Source: Alloalcanivorax balearicus MACL04 | Lineage (GTDB): Bacteria > Pseudomonadota > Gammaproteobacteria > Pseudomonadales > Alcanivoracaceae | Assembly: GCF_025532145.1 (NCBI RefSeq) | Contig: NZ_ARXS01000012.1 | Span: 56,188-120,187 of the forward strand | DNA length: 64,000 nt | Reading direction: 5' to 3' | Shown: positions 9,895 through 18,534 of the stretch, piece after piece | Position numbering within the stretch: the stretch's first letter is position 1 | Layout: the number at the start of each line of letters is the position of its first letter | The notes under the pieces: model-generated | Seen by the model: only the letters and a program-made list of their open reading frames with translations | Told to the model about the DNA's origin: nothing | Databases searched by the model: none | Translations under genes and position numbers: made by a program

Positions 9895-10902
9895 TCACCA
9901 TTGCGGTTCCGATTCCGCTCCCTGCTCTTCTGACGGCGCCGCTTGCCCTTCGGCTTTCGGCGCCGGTCCCGGCACCCGGCTCAGTCCTTCCCCCTTCATG
10001 CGCTGGTTAATGTAGAAATTACGGATGAAGGTGTAACGGTCACCGATGATGTTACCTTCCAGATCCAGCAGATCGGCGCGCAGGTCCACCGCGTACAGGG
10101 CGGCGATTGCCAGACGATGGGTGTCGTCTTCCACCATGTAACGGATCGGGTTCAGGTAAGTTTCCGGCCAGATACTGACCCCATCCCGCACCGTGGACGG
10201 CCCGAAGAAAGGCAAGACCAGATAAGGGCCCGAATTCACTCCCCAGCGCGCCAGCGTCAGCCCCAGATCAGTCTTGTGTTTGGGGATATCCAGCTCCGAA
10301 GCCACATCGAACAAACCGGCCAGACCGAGCGTGGTATTGACCGCGAAGCGGCCAAAATTGTCCCTTGCCTGCCCCCAACGCCACTGCAGAATATTATTCA
10401 AACCACTGGTGGCATCACCGAGGTTGGAAAACACGCGGGTAATAGCATCGTCCATCCACTGCGGGGTCACGAAACGATAGCTCTTGGCCGCCGGTTTCAA
10501 AGCGTAGCGGTCAACGAACTCATTGAATCCGAACATCTTGCGGTTGAAGCCCTCCCAGGGATCAACCTCTTCCCAGTCCATGGTGGGACCGGCAAAGGGA
10601 TCATCCAGGTCACCAGAACCGGGGCCGGCCCAGTCATCACTGCCTTCACCCCAGCCATCATCCGCGGCCGGGGCGCTTCCCCCCCAATCCTCCCCGCCAT
10701 CAGTGGCAGGCTCGGCGGGCAAGGCGTCCGGAGCGTCATCAACGGCGCTTTCCACCGTGCTTTCCACATTACCGCGTTCGGCGTCGGTGGCACTCACCGC
10801 TTCCGGCGGCGCCAACGGCGCCCGGGCTTCGCTGTTATCCCGTGGCGTCTGCGCACACCCAACCACCAGGCCAGCGAAAGCCAGCAGAATCCATTTACGC
10901 AC
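9895..10902 (-). CDS. mlaA: MlaA (VacJ) family outer-membrane lipoprotein
   Basis: The outer-membrane lipoprotein of the Mla pathway, which removes mislocalised phospholipids from the outer leaflet. GTG 10902 is preferred because AGAGG lies just upstream; it gives a 335-residue protein beginning with a signal peptide and lipobox LVVGC. An acidic, Gly/Trp/Asp-rich linker of about 90 residues (GGEDWGGSAPAADDGWGEG) separates the lipidated Cys from the MlaA domain, which starts at DPWEGFNRKMFGFNEFVDRY and includes the typical PFFGPSTVRDG block. The long acidic linker is unusual for the family. It is convergent with the tal-terB pair; the other mla genes are not in the window. Confidence 0.93.
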   Translation of the reverse strand: MRKWILLAFAGLVVGCAQTPRDNSEARAPLAPPEAVSATDAERGNVESTVESAVDDAPDALPAEPATDGGEDWGGSAPAADDGWGEGSDDWAGPGSGDLDDPFAGPTMDWEEVDPWEGFNRKMFGFNEFVDRYALKPAAKSYRFVTPQWMDDAITRVFSNLGDATSGLNNILQWRWGQARDNFGRFAVNTTLGLAGLFDVASELDIPKHKTDLGLTLARWGVNSGPYLVLPFFGPSTVRDGVSIWPETYLNPIRYMVEDDTHRLAIAALYAVDLRADLLDLEGNIIGDRYTFIRNFYINQRMKGEGLSRVPGPAPKAEGQAAPSEEQGAESEPQW

Positions 10903-11018
10903 AAGCAATCCTCTGTTCGTTGGTGAGCGCATTATAGGCACGTCGGTGCCATCACTCCCAGGATCGGATCACAGCCCCTGTCAAACCGGACAAGAGCCAA
11001 ACCGGACAAGAGCGCGAT

Positions 11019-11777
11019 TCAGCGTGCTCCCAGGATCATGTCCTTGCCGCGCAGCTGCTCCAGCAACTCAACGGCGAAACCATGCAGCGCACTCTGGTCG
11101 GCAAAGTTCAACTCTTCCGCCAGTCTTGTCAACACAGCCTCGCCCTGCTCTTCAGGACAGGCGGCCATCAATTGCAGCATGCGGGCGGTGGCGGGGTTCA
11201 ATTCGGTGAAGCGGACCCGATCGTCCCGATCCCGGTGAATAAGCAGCCACACCGGCTCGACCAAGGGCTGATCAGGACGATAATCCGGACCAATCCGGTG
11301 GACCGGGAAGCGATATCCCTGCAGTACATGCAGAGGATTGAGCACCGGCACCCCCGCGAGCAGATCGCCATCGGGATCATAGCCTCGCTGGGGAATCTCC
11401 TCGGTGGCGGTATCGAGGACCACCTCCATCCACTCGTAATGGGCCAGTTCCGCCAGATAAGGCGGGTCCTGGGGATCGGGCTGATACTCCCCGGCCAGGA
11501 AAGCAACGAATTCGCCGGGGATTTGCAGAAAATAGGGGGAATGGCTGCGGTGGCGATGAAAAAAAGCGCGCACCAGAGCCCGCCAGCGGTCTTCCGGCAA
11601 GACGCCGTGCAGGACCGGAAAGCCCTGGCTCAGGATGCCCTGCACATTATTGAAAAAGAGGTCGCGGTATACCGCGAGCCGGCGATCCTCCAGCCCCTCC
11701 GGTGCCGCGTGCCGGTCCGGGTCGCGCAGATGGGCGGCAAAACGCCGCTGCACGGCAACAAAATCCGGCTCGCTCAT
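11019..11777 (-). CDS. hvfC: HvfC-like DUF2063 protein, MNIO partner
   Basis: A 252-residue protein of the DUF2063 (putative DNA-binding) family. Its N-terminal domain (about residues 5-95) has [12 protein letters not shown] and [20 protein letters not shown], and the C-terminal part is winged-helix-like. In known MNIO systems this protein delivers the precursor peptide to the DUF692 enzyme and is needed for its activity. The start ATG 11777 overlaps the hvfB stop by four bases (ATGA) and has AGGAG seven bases upstream. The open frame extends further upstream but only through hvfB, so that extension is a shadow. Function is inferred from the hvfABC gene order. Confidence 0.9.
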   Translation of the reverse strand: MSEPDFVAVQRRFAAHLRDPDRHAAPEGLEDRRLAVYRDLFFNNVQGILSQGFPVLHGVLPEDRWRALVRAFFHRHRSHSPYFLQIPGEFVAFLAGEYQPDPQDPPYLAELAHYEWMEVVLDTATEEIPQRGYDPDGDLLAGVPVLNPLHVLQGYRFPVHRIGPDYRPDQPLVEPVWLLIHRDRDDRVRFTELNPATARMLQLMAACPEEQGEAVLTRLAEELNFADQSALHGFAVELLEQLRGKDMILGAR

Positions 11778-12640
11778 GCGGAGCTCCTGTCCGGCTTCCG
11801 GGCCTGATCTTCCACCTGCCGCTGGGTATCGCCGATACGGCTCAACTCCGCGAACAGGGTATCGTTGTCGGGAAAGTTGAAATCCCGCTCCAGCAACGTC
11901 GGCAGCACCCCAAAGCGTCGATAAGCGTGTTCCAGCAATGACCACACCGGCTCGATCACGGCGCTGCCGTGGGTATCCACCTTGAGATCCTCGGCCTCGT
12001 CGTAGTGACCGGCGATATGCACATAGCAGATCCGCTCGCCGGGCAGGCCATCGATGAAGCTGTACGGGTCGTAACCGTGATTGATGCCGTTCACATAGGC
12101 GTTGTTGACGTCCAGCAACAGACCGCAATCGGCCTCCTCGAGCACCGCGCGAATGAACTCCAGCTCGGTCATTTCCGCGGGACCGCCGGGGGGCGTGTAA
12201 TAACTGACGTGTTCAATACCAATCGGGCGTTCAAGAAAGTCCTGCACCCGCCGGATACGATCGGCGACGTAACGCACCGCCTCACCGGTAAACGGTATCG
12301 GCATCAGATCATAAAGATGGCCACCGTCACTGCAGTAGCTCAAATGTTCGGTATAACAGCGGATTTGATGTTCATCGAGAAACCGTTTGATCGCGGCCAG
12401 CAGCTCGAAATCCAGCGGATGGGGTCCACCCAGGGACAGGCTCAGACCGTGGCAGACGAACGGGAAGCGTTCGGTGAAACGACGGAATTCCCGGCCCAGG
12501 CGACCGCCCATGGGGATCCAGTTTTCCGGCGCCACCTCCATGAACTGGAACGGCACGGTCTCGCATTGGGAAAGCGGGCCCATCAGGGCCCGCCGCAATC
12601 CCAGGCCGATCCCGTGGACCGGGGCAAGGGCTGTCATCAT
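11774..12640 (-). CDS. hvfB: DUF692 multinuclear non-heme iron oxidase (HvfB-type MNIO)
   Basis: A 288-residue TIM-barrel enzyme of the DUF692/MNIO family. MNIOs bind two or three iron ions and oxidise cysteines of a RiPP precursor; in the HvfB and bufferin systems the products are copper-binding groups (oxazolone/thioamide or thiooxazole). The entry motif GIGLGLRR is near residue 10, followed by [34 protein letters not shown] and [18 protein letters not shown], which carry the conserved His, Asp and Glu iron ligands of the family. It follows the hvfA precursor by 27 bases and overlaps hvfC. Confidence 0.94.
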   Translation of the reverse strand: MMTALAPVHGIGLGLRRALMGPLSQCETVPFQFMEVAPENWIPMGGRLGREFRRFTERFPFVCHGLSLSLGGPHPLDFELLAAIKRFLDEHQIRCYTEHLSYCSDGGHLYDLMPIPFTGEAVRYVADRIRRVQDFLERPIGIEHVSYYTPPGGPAEMTELEFIRAVLEEADCGLLLDVNNAYVNGINHGYDPYSFIDGLPGERICYVHIAGHYDEAEDLKVDTHGSAVIEPVWSLLEHAYRRFGVLPTLLERDFNFPDNDTLFAELSRIGDTQRQVEDQARKPDRSSA

Positions 12641-12667
12641 GGCACTCTTATATGAGGGGATTGGGGA

Positions 12668-12955
12668 TCAGGCGGCTCCGCCGCACTTCCCTTCGCCGCA
12701 TTTGCCTTCGGCGCCTTTCTCGCCTCTGTCTCCCTTGTCACCGCCACAGCTGCCCTCGCCTTTCTTGTCGCCGCCACAACGGCCTTCGGCGCCTTTTTCG
12801 CCGTGCTTGTCGGCCAGCTGATAGCCCGCTCCGAGATCGGAGGCGGCGAACGGATTTTCAACCGCCTGGGCGGTCACCGGCAGGGACATCGCCGATGCGA
12901 CAAAAGCGGCGCCAACGGTGGCCGCCAGAGGACTGAGTTTATTGGCTTTAGCCAT
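12668..12955 (-). CDS. hvfA: HvfA-like RiPP metallophore precursor
   Basis: A 95-residue precursor peptide. Residues 1-31 form a signal-like hydrophobic leader ending in AQA. The core is rich in Gly, Lys, Glu and Asp, with four EGxCG motifs: EGRCG, EGSCG, EGKCG and EGKCG, cysteines at 60, 70, 86 and 91. This is the pattern of HvfA-type peptides whose cysteines are converted by the DUF692 enzyme into copper-binding heterocycles before export. The ribosome site AGGAG is 7 bases before the ATG. First gene of the minus-strand hvfABC operon, with 216 bases of non-coding DNA upstream for its promoter. Copper binding is known for the family and inferred here. Confidence 0.9.
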   Translation of the reverse strand: MAKANKLSPLAATVGAAFVASAMSLPVTAQAVENPFAASDLGAGYQLADKHGEKGAEGRCGGDKKGEGSCGGDKGDRGEKGAEGKCGEGKCGGAA

Positions 12956-13171
12956 GTCATCTTCTCCTGATTCGCTGATGGGGTCGAAACACCACCGAGA
13001 CCCGGAATGGCCCGGTTCATGATTTCGACACTATAGTGATGCACGGCGGGAGTAAACGTTACATGAAGATATGATATCCGGGAGCAAACGAGGGCCGGCC
13101 ACCTTGGGGAAAGCGCTCCTGCATCGGGTACTGGCACCGAGGAGCCGGCCGGCGACGAAGCCCGGTGCCCG

Positions 13172-13783
13172 TCAAAGCTCGGATTTCAGACTGTCGAAAG
13201 CGTCCCGCAAAAAACTGGCCGCCGGCTTTCTCTGCCCGCTCTGCTCCCTCCAGGCCTGCAGCGCGAGTCTCATCGCACCGATGGAAACCATTGCCACCAT
13301 GCGCAGTGCCGCCCGGCGCTCGGGTTGCCGCCAGACTTCGCACAACGTATCGAAAAGCACTTGTTCCTGTTGCGCGTAATAGGCCTGTTTACGCGTGAGA
13401 AGCGCCTCGCTTGAGCGCATCAGATTGTCGACGGCCGTCATCTGCTCAGTGGTATAACGCTCAATGTGCTTCACCATCACATCGCGGACAGCATCAAGCG
13501 GCGGCACATCGGGGGATGTTCTTAGCAGATCGGCATACAGGCTGGCGGAATCGACGTCACGCCAGAACAAGATGATGTCATCCTTCGATTTGAAGTACGA
13601 AAAAAAGGTACGGCGCGAGATGCCGGCTTCCGCCGCGATAGCGTCCAGCGTCGTGCCCTCGTAACCATTGGCGAGGAACAGGCGTTGTGCGGCTTCGGCG
13701 ATGCGCTGACGGGTTTCTCGGCGTTTGCGTTCCCGCGGGCTCTCCGTGGGCACGGGTTTCACGGCAGGAGTATTTGCTGACAT
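13172..13783 (-). CDS. TetR/AcrR family regulator (SDR-divergent)
   Basis: A 203-residue repressor. The N-terminal HTH is about residues 17-62 (RQRIAEAAQRLF, then TLDAIAAEAGISRRTFFSYF), followed by a helical ligand domain with no recognised subfamily. The ATG 13783 was chosen as the first start just before the HTH; upstream sequence in the frame runs into the divergent gene. The intergenic space to the SDR gene holds two identical-class palindromes, so it most likely represses itself and the SDR. The effector is unknown. Confidence 0.88.
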   Translation of the reverse strand: MSANTPAVKPVPTESPRERKRRETRQRIAEAAQRLFLANGYEGTTLDAIAAEAGISRRTFFSYFKSKDDIILFWRDVDSASLYADLLRTSPDVPPLDAVRDVMVKHIERYTTEQMTAVDNLMRSSEALLTRKQAYYAQQEQVLFDTLCEVWRQPERRAALRMVAMVSIGAMRLALQAWREQSGQRKPAASFLRDAFDSLKSEL

Positions 13784-13804
13784 TTCGATGGCCTGTTGCA
13801 AAAA

Positions 13805-13838
13805 TGCACCAAGTGCATTATAAGTTGCACTAAGTGCA
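13805..13838. promoter_or_regulatory. Paired TetR operators TGCAC-N3-GTGCA
   Basis: Two palindromes, TGCACCAAGTGCA at 13805-13817 and TGCACTAAGTGCA at 13826-13838, have centres 21 bases apart (two helical turns), and a third half-site TGCAC lies at 13847-13851. They lie between a tetR gene and a divergent SDR gene, as expected for cooperative binding by two dimers on one DNA face. The bound protein is inferred from position. Confidence 0.8.
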
Positions 13839-13888
13839 TAAATTAATGCACCCAGTTTATCTTTCCCACTCTCAGCCAGGCAAGCGCC

Positions 13889-14836
13889 ATGACCCATTGG
13901 ACAGTCTCCGACATTCCCTCTCAACGCGGCCGCACGGCGGTCGTCACAGGAACAGGCGGCCTGGGATTCCAGGATGCGCTGGCACTGGCCCGTGCTGGCG
14001 CCAACGTCATCATAGCAGGCCGAAACCCCTCGAAAGGGCGCGCGGCCGTGGATCAGATTCGGCAAAGCGTTCCCGGCGCGAGCGTGCTTTTCCAGGCACT
14101 GGATCTCGCCAGTCTCGACTCCATCGAGGCCTTCGCCGACGAACTGCGAAACTCACGCGACAGTCTGGAGCTGCTGATCAATAACGCGGGGGTAATGATG
14201 CCACCGAAACGACAGCAAACCGAGGATGGGTTCGAACTGCAATTCGGCACTAACTATCTCGGGCACTTTGCCTTGACCGTCCGGCTTCTGCCGTTGCTGT
14301 GCAAAGGCAACGAGCCGCGTGTCGTCAGCCTCTCAAGCGTCGCTGCCCGCAGCGGCACGATCAGCTTCGAGGATCTGCAAGCGCAGCGGAACTACAAGCC
14401 AATGCCCGTTTACAGCCAATCGAAACTGGCTTGCCTGATGTTCGCTCTTGAATTACAACGCCGTAGCGATGCCGCCGGCTGGGGTATCCAGAGCATCGCC
14501 GCCCATCCCGGTATTTCGCGCACCGAACTGCTGCCCAATGGCACCGGCGCATGGAGCGCTCCGGCTCTGGCTCGTCGTTTCCTGTGGTTCCTGTTCCAGC
14601 CGTCGGCACAGGGGGCATTGCCGACGCTTTTCGCCGCGACGTCGCCACAGGCTCAGGGTGGCGTCTATTACGGCCCGGACAAGTTCGGTGAAATCCGCGG
14701 CTATCCCACTGTCGCCACAGTCCCTCCGCAAGCACTGGATATCAGCGCCGCGGAAAGGCTATGGAACGAGTCGGAACGGCTGACCGGAGTCACTTTTCCC
14801 ATTATTGAAGAAGCTCGGGGAGCCGATAACCTCTGA
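13889..14836 (+). CDS. Short-chain dehydrogenase/reductase
   Basis: A 315-residue NAD(P)-dependent oxidoreductase of the extended retinol-dehydrogenase/WW-oxidoreductase-like type. The nucleotide loop TGTGGLG is at about residues 20-26, a variant of TGxxxGIG. NNAG is near residue 97, the catalytic Ser lies in VVSLSSVAARSG, and YSQSK supplies Tyr and Lys. The substrate is unknown. It is divergent from the TetR gene with paired operators between them, so it is probably induced by its own substrate. It ends 22 bases before the end of the minus-strand catabolic operon, convergently. Confidence 0.88.
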   Translation: MTHWTVSDIPSQRGRTAVVTGTGGLGFQDALALARAGANVIIAGRNPSKGRAAVDQIRQSVPGASVLFQALDLASLDSIEAFADELRNSRDSLELLINNAGVMMPPKRQQTEDGFELQFGTNYLGHFALTVRLLPLLCKGNEPRVVSLSSVAARSGTISFEDLQAQRNYKPMPVYSQSKLACLMFALELQRRSDAAGWGIQSIAAHPGISRTELLPNGTGAWSAPALARRFLWFLFQPSAQGALPTLFAATSPQAQGGVYYGPDKFGEIRGYPTVATVPPQALDISAAERLWNESERLTGVTFPIIEEARGADNL

Positions 14837-14858
14837 GCAGCCTGTTCCCGGATTCAGC

Positions 14859-15629
14859 CTAAACCGGATCGTTATAACGACGGTTCAGCTTGCGCATACC
14901 ACCGATCCAGCGGTCGTAGTCCGCGGTCTTGTTGCGCATGTATTCCAGCACTTCCGGGTGCGGCAGAACCAGGAAAGTCTCCTCCTGGATCGCTTTCAGG
15001 CAAGCCTGGGCCACCGGTTCCGGCTCCATCATGCCATTGATACTGGCGACGCCATCTTCCTTGCCCTTGGTCATGGCAGTGCGCACCGCCTGCGGGCACA
15101 GCACCGATACCTTGATGCCGTCATCGCCGTAGGTCAGCGCCAGCCATTCGGCCAGCCCCACGGCGGCGTGTTTGGTCACCGCATAGGGAGCGGATCCCAC
15201 TTGCGACAGCAGCCCGGCGGCGGAAGCCGTGTTGAGCAAATAACCGCCGCCACGGGCGGTCATCTTCGGCACCAGGTGCCGCGCCGCGTAGACGTGGGCC
15301 ATGACATTAATGTCCCAGATTCTCTGCCAGACGTCGTTGCTCACTTCCGGCCCGCCGCGGGTGGAGATGCCAGCGTTGGAGCAGAACAGATCAATCGGCC
15401 CTTCGTTGGCTTCCACCTCGTCGATCAACGCCTGGATCTCACTTTCCTCGGCGACATTGACCCGCCGGCCGATACCGCCGATGGCCTCGGCGGTGGCCTG
15501 GGCGCCTTCGCCGTCCAGGTCGGCGCAGATCACCCGCTTGGCGCCGGCCGCGGCGAAACACTCCGCCAGCGCGCGACCGATGCCACCGGCGGCGCCAGTG
15601 ACCACAACTATCCGGTCTTTAATTTCCAT
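14859..15629 (-). CDS. SDR family oxidoreductase, last gene of acyl-CoA operon
   Basis: A 256-residue classical SDR. TGAAGGIG is at residues 12-19, followed by NAGIS, the catalytic Ser block LLNTASAAGL and YAVTKHA. Likely an NAD(P)-dependent hydroxyacyl or alcohol dehydrogenase. It lies 59 bases after the preceding SDR and is read as the fifth gene of the ligase-hydratase-dehydrogenase operon. Its neighbours suggest oxidation of a hydroxyacyl intermediate, but the substrate cannot be told from sequence. Confidence 0.9.
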   Translation of the reverse strand: MEIKDRIVVVTGAAGGIGRALAECFAAAGAKRVICADLDGEGAQATAEAIGGIGRRVNVAEESEIQALIDEVEANEGPIDLFCSNAGISTRGGPEVSNDVWQRIWDINVMAHVYAARHLVPKMTARGGGYLLNTASAAGLLSQVGSAPYAVTKHAAVGLAEWLALTYGDDGIKVSVLCPQAVRTAMTKGKEDGVASINGMMEPEPVAQACLKAIQEETFLVLPHPEVLEYMRNKTADYDRWIGGMRKLNRRYNDPV

Positions 15630-15688
15630 GCCTTTGCTCGCTGTTTGTTATTTGAAAAGGACCCGACCGGAATCGGGCCCGCTCAACC

Positions 15689-16468
15689 TCAGGCCCACAT
15701 ATGCGTACCGCCGCAGACAGTCAGCGCCTGCCCGGTCATGTAACGGCTGGCGTCGGAGGCGAGGAATACCGACAGACCGCTGAAATCCTCCGGTTCACCC
15801 AAACGGCGCAGAGGAATCTGCGAATTGGCACGGGCTTCCGCTTCCGGATTGTCCCACAGCGCCTTGGCGAAATCGGTGCGCACCAGGCCCGGACAAATGG
15901 CGTTGGCGCGAATACCTTGAGGGCCGTATTCCAACGCCAGGTTACGCACCAGGCCGATCAGCGCCAGTTTCGAGGTGCCGTACAAACCCAGCGTATCGGA
16001 AGGTTTGTAGGCGCCGACGCTGGCGGTGAACATCATCGAACCGTTGCCCTTGGCGACCATGTCCGGTGCCACCAGACGCGCCAGCCAGAGGTTGGCCTGC
16101 ACGTTGGTTTTCATGGTCTTTTCGTAGGCGTCGTCGGGAATCTCGGAAATCTTGCCGTAGAAAATATTGACCCCGGCATTGCCGACCAGAATGTCCACCG
16201 GCCCGGCAAGCTGGTGGGTTTTCTCCACCAGCGCTTCCAGTTCTTCCTTGCGGCCGGCGTTGGCCGCCACCGCGTGCACCCGTTCCGCGCCCACCGCCTG
16301 ATTGATATCAGCGGCGGCCTGATCGAGGGTCTCCTGCTTGCGCGCGGAGATCACCACGGTGGCACCGTGGGCGGCGAGGGCTTGCGCCATCGCCTTACCC
16401 ATGCCCTTGGAGGCGCCGGTCATCAGCGCCACCTTGCCGCTCAGGTCGAACAGTGAGGTATCGACCAT
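15689..16468 (-). CDS. SDR family oxidoreductase, fourth gene of acyl-CoA operon
   Basis: A 259-residue classical SDR starting MVDTSLFDLSGKVALMTGASKGMGKAMAQ (TGASKGMG is the cofactor loop), with NAGVN, the Ser block and YGTSKLA. ATG 16468 lies 4 bases after the acyl-CoA dehydrogenase stop; an upstream extension overlaps that gene and was rejected. A C-terminal LGEPEDFSGLSVFLASD block is typical of FabG-like and gluconate-dehydrogenase-like SDRs. Probably works with the acyl-CoA enzymes encoded just upstream. Confidence 0.92.
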   Translation of the reverse strand: MVDTSLFDLSGKVALMTGASKGMGKAMAQALAAHGATVVISARKQETLDQAAADINQAVGAERVHAVAANAGRKEELEALVEKTHQLAGPVDILVGNAGVNIFYGKISEIPDDAYEKTMKTNVQANLWLARLVAPDMVAKGNGSMMFTASVGAYKPSDTLGLYGTSKLALIGLVRNLALEYGPQGIRANAICPGLVRTDFAKALWDNPEAEARANSQIPLRRLGEPEDFSGLSVFLASDASRYMTGQALTVCGGTHMWA

Positions 16469-16472
16469 GACA

Positions 16473-17723
16473 TCAGCCCCCGGATTGGTTGTAGCGGGTG
16501 ACCTCGTTACGGGCGATGACGTTGTGATGCACTTCATCCGGGCCATCGGCGAAACGCAGGGTGCGCTGCTGCATGTACATTTCGGACAACGGAGACCATT
16601 GGCTGATACCGGTGGCACCGTGGATCTGCATGGCCTGATCGATGATCTGGCAGCACTTCTCCGGCACCATCGCTTTGGCCATGGATACCCAGATACGTGC
16701 TTCCTTGTTGCCCATCACGTCCATTGCCTTGGCCGCCTTGAGCACCATCATCCGCATTGCCTCGATTTCGATGCGGGCGCGGGACACGGTTTCCATGTTC
16801 TTGCCCAGATCGAGGATCTTCTTGCCAAACGCTTCGCGGTTGAGGCCACGTTCCATCATCAGATCCAGGGCTTTTTCCGCCGAACCAATGGAGCGCATGC
16901 AGTGGTGGATCCGGCCCGGGCCGAGACGAACCTGGGAGATCTCAAAGCCGCGGCCTTCGCCCCACAGGATGTTTTCCTTGGGTACCCGCACATTTTCCAG
17001 CTTGATGTGCATATGACCGTGCGGAGCGTGGTCGTGACCGAACACGCACATCGGCCCAACGATGTTCACCCCGGGAGTATCCATGGGCACCAGGATCTGC
17101 GACTGCTGACGGAACGTCGGCGCGTCGGGGCTGGTTTTGACCATACAGATCATGATCTTGCAACGCGGATCGCCGGCGCCGGAAATGTAGTATTTCTCGC
17201 CGTTGATGACCCACTCATCACCGTCCAGCACCGCACTGGTTTCGATGTTGCGGGCATCGGAGGAGGCCACTTTCGGTTCGGTCATACCGAAACAGGAGCG
17301 AATCTCGCCATTGAGCAACGGCTTGAGCCATTTTTCTTTCTGTTCCGGAGTACCCACGCGCTCGAGCACTTCCATGTTGCCGGTATCCGGGGCGGAACAG
17401 TTCAGGGTCTGGGACGCCAGCGGGTTCTTGCCCAGCTCGAAAGCGATGTAGGCGTAATCCAGGTTGGACAAACCTTCCCCGGTTTCCGCGTTGGGCAGGA
17501 AAAAGTTCCACAGCCCATTGGCCTTGGCCTTGCTTTTCGCTTCTTCCAGCAGTTCCAACTGGCCCGGCGCATGACTGAAGCGCTCGGCGCGACCTTCACC
17601 GAGACGGTGGTATTCCTCGGTGATCGGATCAACATTCTCACGAATATGTTTTTTTACCGCGTCCAGCAGCGGCTGCGCCTCTTCGGACATGGCGAGATTG
17701 TTCAGATTGGTATCGTTACCCAT
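16473..17723 (-). CDS. Acyl-CoA dehydrogenase family protein
   Basis: A 416-residue FAD flavoenzyme that introduces the alpha-beta double bond into an acyl-CoA. The middle domain has CFGMTEPKVASSDARNIETSA, and the C-terminal helical domain has GATGISQWSPLSEMYMQQRTLRFADGPDEVH, a pattern common in the ACAD10/11-like group. That fits the phosphotransferase-family gene nearby, since the two types are fused in ACAD10/11 of eukaryotes. A GGAG site precedes the ATG. The substrate chain is unknown, plausibly a branched or long-chain acid. Confidence 0.93.
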   Translation of the reverse strand: MGNDTNLNNLAMSEEAQPLLDAVKKHIRENVDPITEEYHRLGEGRAERFSHAPGQLELLEEAKSKAKANGLWNFFLPNAETGEGLSNLDYAYIAFELGKNPLASQTLNCSAPDTGNMEVLERVGTPEQKEKWLKPLLNGEIRSCFGMTEPKVASSDARNIETSAVLDGDEWVINGEKYYISGAGDPRCKIMICMVKTSPDAPTFRQQSQILVPMDTPGVNIVGPMCVFGHDHAPHGHMHIKLENVRVPKENILWGEGRGFEISQVRLGPGRIHHCMRSIGSAEKALDLMMERGLNREAFGKKILDLGKNMETVSRARIEIEAMRMMVLKAAKAMDVMGNKEARIWVSMAKAMVPEKCCQIIDQAMQIHGATGISQWSPLSEMYMQQRTLRFADGPDEVHHNVIARNEVTRYNQSGG

Positions 17724-17756
17724 GGTTTTACTCCTCGATGTAATGGGGGGGCGCGA

Positions 17757-18533
17757 TCAGCGATTCTTCCACTGCGGCGGGCGCTTTTCCACGAAGGCAT
17801 TGACGCCTTCCTTGAAGTCCTCGGTATGGCGCAAATCCTCGATCACCTCGCGGCTGTACGCCAGACTTTCCCGCAGACGTTCCAGTTCATCCAGATGATT
17901 GAGAACCCGTTTGGTCGCCTTCACCGATGACGGCGATACGGCACAGATTTCCTCGGCCTTGGCCAGGGCCGCGTCCATCAGTTCATTTTGCGGATAGACC
18001 GCATTGACGAAGCCCAGCTCCTTGCCCTCGGCGGCGCTCGCCTGACGGCCGGACAGCATCATTTCCACCGCCTGTTTGCGGCCGATCTGCCGGCTCAGGC
18101 GCTGTACGCCGCCGGCGGCGGCGAACAAGCCGACCTTGACCTCCGGCAAAGCGAAGCGAGCAGTGTCGGCGGCAAGCAGAATGTCACAGCACAAGGCGGT
18201 TTCGAATCCTCCGCCCATGGCAAACCCGTTCACCGCGGCGATCAGCGGTTTTTCCAGATCGAAACGCGTCGACAGGCCGGCGAACCCCGTGGGCGGTGGC
18301 GTGCCCTTGCCGCCCTGGGCGGTGTACTTGAGATCGTTACCGGCGGAAAACGCCTTGTCGCCGGCCCCGGTGAGCACCGCCACCCACAGATCATCGTCGG
18401 CGGCAAAGTCGTCCCATACCTGGGACATCTCATTGTGCATGGGCGCATGCACGGCGTTATACACTTCCGGCCGGTTCATGGTCACGATCAGAATGGGACC
18501 CCGTCGTTCGGTGTTGACAAATTCATAAGCCAT
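17757..18533 (-). CDS. Enoyl-CoA hydratase/isomerase family protein
   Basis: A 258-residue crotonase-fold protein that probably hydrates the enoyl-CoA made by the neighbouring dehydrogenase. It begins MAYEFVNTERRGPILIVTMNRP and has the oxyanion-hole segments KAFSAGNDLKYTAQGG and NGFAMGGGFETALCCDILLAA. The acid in the second position resembles the hydratase Glu, though the exact catalytic pair was not verified. It starts one base after the ligase stop (TGA-C-ATG), so the two are translationally coupled. Confidence 0.92.
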   Translation of the reverse strand: MAYEFVNTERRGPILIVTMNRPEVYNAVHAPMHNEMSQVWDDFAADDDLWVAVLTGAGDKAFSAGNDLKYTAQGGKGTPPPTGFAGLSTRFDLEKPLIAAVNGFAMGGGFETALCCDILLAADTARFALPEVKVGLFAAAGGVQRLSRQIGRKQAVEMMLSGRQASAAEGKELGFVNAVYPQNELMDAALAKAEEICAVSPSSVKATKRVLNHLDELERLRESLAYSREVIEDLRHTEDFKEGVNAFVEKRPPQWKNR

Positions 18534-18534
18534 G

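Noticed and set aside
11778..12128. Upstream extension of the HvfC-like frame (117 codons)
   Set aside because: It is the shadow of hvfB; ATG 11777 has a ribosome site and overlaps the hvfB stop in the normal ATGA manner.
16338..17930. 530-codon open frame antisense to the acyl-CoA dehydrogenase
   Set aside because: The opposite strand carries all ACAD motifs, while this frame has none.
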